DNA from: Volvariella volvacea V23
Lineage: Eukaryota; Basidiomycota; Agaricomycetes; Agaricales; Pluteaceae
Direction of reading: 5' to 3'
NCBI GenBank assembly: GCA_000349905.1
Contig: KB722746.1
Coordinates: 308,273 to 372,272 of the forward strand
DNA length: 64,000 nucleotides
A model generated the notes under the pieces. The model was given only the letters and a program-made list of their open reading frames with translations, ran no database searches and was not told where the DNA came from. The position numbers and the translations under genes are program-made. This document shows positions 59,323 through 64,000 of this stretch, one piece after another. Every line of letters begins with the position of its first letter. The first letter of the stretch is position 1.

Positions 59323-61114
59323 GATCAAGAGTCGCGTTATCGGGGCAAAGGACAGCCGCGTCCGCCTCCTCCCTCTGTGACCGTCACGCCAAGCACAACA
59401 CTCTGCCCCATGGCCTGTATCTCAATCGGCAGTTTTTGATGCATCCTGCACAGTACCCAGGGTCGGCTATGCGTGGCCTTGGGGCTGTCAGCGCACGCAG
59501 GTCGAGGTGTAATTAGCAGTCTCCAATGCTCAGCCACTCTGCTTGCACCCACCAGCTGGGGCACTATCCCGTGGCTGGCTGTGTGTCGGCTATCTCTCCG
59601 CCACCTGAGAGACATCCTGCGACCGGTGGACCCTTGCTCGGCAACATGGAACAATCTCGCCAGTTTCTCTTTGGGTTCGTCCAAGAAGGTAAGTGTTACC
59701 TAGACCGGCGACCCCTAAGCACGACAAATGCCAACGCGCGCATAAAGTGGATTGAAGGCCGTCCACATGTCCTGCCACGCTCGACGGCCAGGCCGCTGCG
59801 GGCTGTCGCTGGACGCTAGCGTCGTCGCTGGACCGAGGAGCGTCCTGAGGGGAATTAAGGTACAGCGCTATGAGGGAGCCGGCATTCATTCATGTTGCCC
59901 TTGATCATTGTGATCGAACCCCTCAGCTAATATTTAACGCATTGACAAACTAATTCACACCAAAACTTATCAGTAGCTTGCATCATTAACTCAAGATCCA
60001 AGGGTGCAGCCTTTTAGATTGCGACTGATTGGGCCATTAGGTTCCCGCTTGATTCGGACATCGACCGCTGCAGGCCAGGCCGCGCCTGCTGGTGCACGCA
60101 GACCCCAAGGCTCAGAGCAGACACTGCGCTGGTCGAGCTGGGCAGCATCCGTGCACTGAAACCGCAGGAGGGCCAGCGAATGGACTCGCAGCCACATCAG
60201 CGAGAGGAACGAGGAATGTTCCGGAGCCACCGCGGTGGGGCAGATGAGCCATTGGTTTCTGATGTCTCTGAGATCCAGCAGTGGTGGTCACCACGGGATC
60301 TCGACTGGGCCTTGAGGAGGTGGGTCATTCAAAGTCCGAGGTCACGTTCGAGGGTTTTATCGCCAGACTTAGAATCTCCGCCGTTGCGAGCTGGCGTTGC
60401 GGTTGTTTTTGTTTGTTCGCCTGTGTGCGTCCAGCACCATAGCAATTCCCTGTGATCTCTCCTTCCATCAAACGGTTTTCGTCCTCCCCGGGTTGGCGGA
60501 AGACTTATCCAGAGTGGAGATCTCTGGAAACATGCGTTTTCCGTGAGACACCACAAGGTCTTCAATTTCCGCTCTTTGGGAGCTTTGAGCGCGCACGCTT
60601 GCTGGGCTCGGGTATAGCCGAAACAAAGACACAAGGTTCCGGCTGGCTGGTCGGCCTATCAGTAAAAGGCAACGTGCTAGACTGGGGAAATCGAAATTCT
60701 CGGAAAAGATTCGAGGAGGGGAAGCCCATGGCCTGTGCCTGTAATCACAGACTTGCAGGGTTATCACCCAGTGTCATGAGCTCCGCGAACCAGATGCAGC
60801 GCGATCAAACCGACTCGTTTGCCAGATGGGTCCTCTTCCTGAGATAATACGTCAACAATCCAGACGAACAAAGAGGGCAGTCTTGGTCTAACGGTAGCGA
60901 ACAGCAGGGAGTTTGAGCACGCCCTTCTGGTTGTATCCGCGTTTCGTTCCGCACCATCAACCTTAACAGCGATCCATCTGAGACTTGGGCTCGTGCCGAT
61001 CACCCCGCTACTCTGCATTCACTGACTCTTTAAACTGTGTTTTATCGCCATCGATTTCCATTCCCCTCCTTTTCCGTTGCAGCAGTCCCTCTATTCACAC
61101 TCTTTAGTATTGGC
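59323..61114. other. Intergenic 1.8 kb, no supported gene
   Basis: Several overlapping frames lack family resemblance. A CT-rich stretch at about 61050-61110 precedes the HMG-box gene and fits a promoter or 5' leader. Confidence 0.4.
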
Positions 61115-62650
61115 ATGAACAACCCAAACTCAAACTACCCCATTCCCCATGGCTCGTCCCCCACCGATTCCAATTACCCTCCCAGGCCCCAGAACGAGGG
61201 ACACGACGAGCACACCCCTCGGTCTGAAGAGGAAGACGACCATGCCCCTCAGGACCCATCCAGGTCTGAGGAGAACGACGGTACGCCACGTCCAACCGTT
61301 CACAGCCATGTCCATGGGATGACACCCGCAACTATTTAGAAGACGCGAATACTTCTCTGACCGCGCAGGCCCTCAATCCCGACGGCACGCCAAAACGTCC
61401 GATGAACGCGTTCATGATATTCGCTCGCCGGAGAAGACCGCAGGTCTCCGCACAAAACCAGTCCATGCGCACAGGAGAGATAAGTAAGATTCTCAGCAAG
61501 GAGTGGGCCACCATGCCATCCGTGAGTCCACCCCCCACGGTGTTCGACGCGTACTTGACCACTTCGTCAGGTTGAAAAGCAGTTCTACCTCGACCAGGCC
61601 AAACAGCTCAAGGAGACCTTCAACTCCAAGTATCCCGACTACGTCTACCGGCGGAGACCGAACAACTCTAGAAAAGGCCGTAAGCACAAGACTTTGGCCG
61701 CGCGAGGGATGGAGAACCCACTGCCTCCTGAGATGGCGGATGACATGTCCGCGGTTGGTGACCTCGGGGAGACCGCGTTAACAGATGGAGAGGAGCATCA
61801 AGGGAGCTTTACCCCACCAGAGTTGCAGTATAGCCGCGTTGGTGAAGTCCCCCCTTCAGCTTCTCGAGCGACAGGCTATCAGTATCCAGGTATCCGCTCT
61901 AGTCCTCTGTCGTATCCCGCCGCAGACCGCTTAGCCCACGAACCTCCATCGTCATCACCGCGTACCTTACCACCAGGTTCAACGCCGATGGGTTACAGCT
62001 ACATTCCCTCAAGCGGCCATCAATCTTCCGTTTATGGGACAGAACCTGGAACAAGTCAGAGCCACAGTCAGTGGGAGAGATCAGAGCATAGTCGGTCCTC
62101 GGGTTGGTCTGGTCATGATGCCCCGATGTCTTCTCTCAGTGCCAGGGCGAGCTCATATTCTCCTTCTCCAGGGACACATTGGACAGGTTCGACCACTCCA
62201 CCTATTCCGCCACCGAGCAGTGGCCCCTCTTCGTCCACTTACAGCTTCCCGACCCTTACGTCACCCTTCTACCCCAACCACCCTTCGCAACCGCAAAACA
62301 ATTACCCGACTCCCCCCTCTGCCGCCTCATCAAGCAACTCCCCCACCCAGTTCAACACGCAGTCCTCTCAAATGCACCCACCCCCAACTCCTCTCCGGGA
62401 GTACGATGACCGATTCGCACCCTCACCGTCCATAAGTCCGAACTATCCAGCGGGATCGAGAGATCCGTTGCTGTACTCCCAACGTCAATCCATGCCCCGC
62501 AGCCTCCCGCCTGTCCAGTCAATATCTAGCTACCCGCCATCTCATTTACCGTCCCATCAAACGCCTCATTCTGCGCCACACCCATCCCAACCAGCCATGC
62601 GTCCAGCCGCTGGACAAGGTGGCTATTGGGACAAGACCGAACCCATCTGA
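61115..62650 (+). CDS. HMG-box transcription factor
   Basis: This is a sequence-specific DNA-binding nuclear protein. Exons 61115-61280, 61340-61521 and 61571-62650 total 1428 nt, or 475 residues. A short acidic N-terminus leads into an HMG box (about residues 74-150: PKRPMNAFMIFARRRRP ... EISKILSKEWATMP ... EKQFYLDQAKQLKETF), followed by a basic stretch RRRPNNSRKGRKHK. The rest is Ser/Pro/Tyr-rich and disordered. The pattern fits the MATA/ROX1-like HMG class of fungi, which includes regulators of mating and stress response. Nothing nearby (no pheromone or receptor gene) supports a mating locus. I chose the Met at 61115; an upstream in-frame Met at 61037 would add a hydrophobic leader that looks like untranslated sequence. 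Confidence 0.85.
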
Positions 62651-64000
62651 TCTACCTGTTGTATGTATAGGTAACCAGGCCTGTACAATATTGGATTTGT
62701 CTTCATTGCTGGTATATTACGCGTTCTTGTAATGTAGCATCACTGGATATCGTCGCTCTTGGTTTTTTTCTTTGTATGTTGTCACATTTGGAACACCTCC
62801 CCTGGCTCTCTTGGCCAATACAGACCACCGTTTTTTCTTCTCCCTCCGTTCCGCTGTATTGAAATGACTTCAGGACACGCTAAAGGCTGCTCGCAATTCA
62901 TTTCTACTTGGGAATTAGATCTATAGTGAGATTACTCCTCAATATCATCTTGTACTGTATACCAGCGCGTGCGATCGACATTGTAGATAATTGCCGGCGG
63001 AAGGATATTTGAAATACCTTTCAATTGTGTTTAACTATTCAGTGGCCCCCAATCTATTTGGCACCACTCGTGTGGATCGCTCTGCATCCCCTTCGTTCTT
63101 GTCGCTCGCAAAAATAAGTCGAACTAGGGTGTGTGATCATAATAGTCTTGGCAGTTGTGCGAAATAACCTGCATGCTTCTCAAGTTCCCCCTCCCAGGTC
63201 TGCTGCTGCGTCTCATTTTCCATCAGCACCGCGTGTGATTCACCTGCATCTCGCGGATCTTTAAACGTTCTTGCTAAAGCAAAAAGGTCCCGCTTGCTGC
63301 TTGTCAAGATAAAGGATGAGCTGCCAAATGCGTCGCGTTGGTCCATATAGCAAACCAATCAACTCGAACCTTGCACAACAACCTGTCGAAAACGGAGCAA
63401 TCTCTCCAAACTATCTGCGCATCAAAAATTTCGGGAGCAAATCATGGACATTCCGCACCTCATGTCCAGAGTAGAGTAGGAGAACTGCATGAGGCTTTTG
63501 ATCCAACGGAAACAACGGAAACGAAGGTCTCGCTGCCCCCCGTGTCTTCTTCGTATGGCACAACAATAGCTCGACTGGTGCGCACTGGGGAGTTGGGGTG
63601 GAGGTTATGAAAACCACGAGTTGGCCTGTGCAAACGACAATGAAGTCAAGGGGCTTTGCCCACTATGGAAGGCCTAAGGTCTTCTCAGGATGAATCGCCA
63701 CACCTCGTGCCCATCACATACACACGCTGTGCAATCAAGATCTCCTGCTAGCCCATCTCATCACCCCATGAGAATTAGGCGTGCAACACCTTTCCTCAAG
63801 CAACATAGTTCATCAAATCTTACCTGCTCGGTTTTCAGACTTTGCTCCATCCCCTTCGCACCCTTCGCAAGCTTTAAAACGCATGGAGCTGTGTCCCCGG
63901 CTGTGAGGATTGCCGGTTGCCGGAAATTGCTGACTCAGCAGACGCTTTATTGGTGGGCGGCGGGTCGTCCTCTTGAGCTTTGATCATACCAATGGCGCCT
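62651..64000. other. 3' flank of HMG gene and intergenic sequence to right edge
   Basis: No supported gene. The open frames near 63137-63983 are short and show no domain. Confidence 0.4.

Noticed and set aside
60888..60935. tRNA-like stretch (ggtctaacggtagc)
   Set aside because: I could not pair an acceptor stem or find a matching T-arm at the right distance.
61115..62650. HMG-box gene as a mating-type locus marker
   Set aside because: In Agaricomycetes mating loci are defined by homeodomain pairs and pheromone/receptor genes, and none is seen here. An HMG box alone is too widespread.
1..64000. CRISPR arrays, prophage or insertion sequences
   Set aside because: The window is intron-rich eukaryotic DNA, and I saw no regularly spaced repeats, integrases or terminal inverted repeats.

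Overview
The window looks like nuclear DNA of a filamentous basidiomycete, most likely an agaricomycete. Nearly every recognisable gene is cut by many GT-AG introns of about 42-72 nt, gene families (F-box, C2H2, beta-lactamase-like) are locally amplified, and there is no sign of operons, plasmid or virus. I spliced the main genes by hand. For most of them the exon lengths add up to an exact multiple of three and the protein ends on the family's usual C-terminus. I could not name the species.

Layout. 1-579 (-): fragment of a Ulp1/C48-like cysteine protease running off the left edge. 1589-13442: complete fungal nitrate assimilation cluster, with nitrate reductase (-), an NRT2/CrnA-type nitrate transporter (-) and nitrite reductase (+). 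The transporter and nitrite reductase diverge from a shared 0.8 kb promoter holding several GATAAG boxes; a second GATAAG cluster lies upstream of nitrate reductase. Together they import nitrate, reduce it to nitrite and then to ammonium.

16257-40170: accessory block. It holds a dispersed family of C2H2 zinc-finger genes (16257, 24774, 26817, 38990, with decayed relatives near 20100-22600). Four share one odd finger and one intron that splits the last zinc-ligand histidine codon. Among them sits a same-strand tandem array of five related F-box genes (28398-36684): two intact, one truncated, and two carrying two nonsense codons each. An unrelated F-box gene follows at 37039.

40958-46215 (-): two secreted beta-lactamase/transpeptidase-like serine hydrolases from a tandem duplication with matching exon structure; the second has an apparent one-base frameshift. 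49677-53950 (-): secreted GH31 alpha-glucosidase-type glycoside hydrolase. 54560-56665 (+): a large single-exon F-box protein. 57619-59322 (-): uridine phosphorylase-type nucleoside phosphorylase. 61115-62650 (+): HMG-box transcription factor. The remaining stretches, including 3.4 kb at 46216-49676, show no gene I can support.
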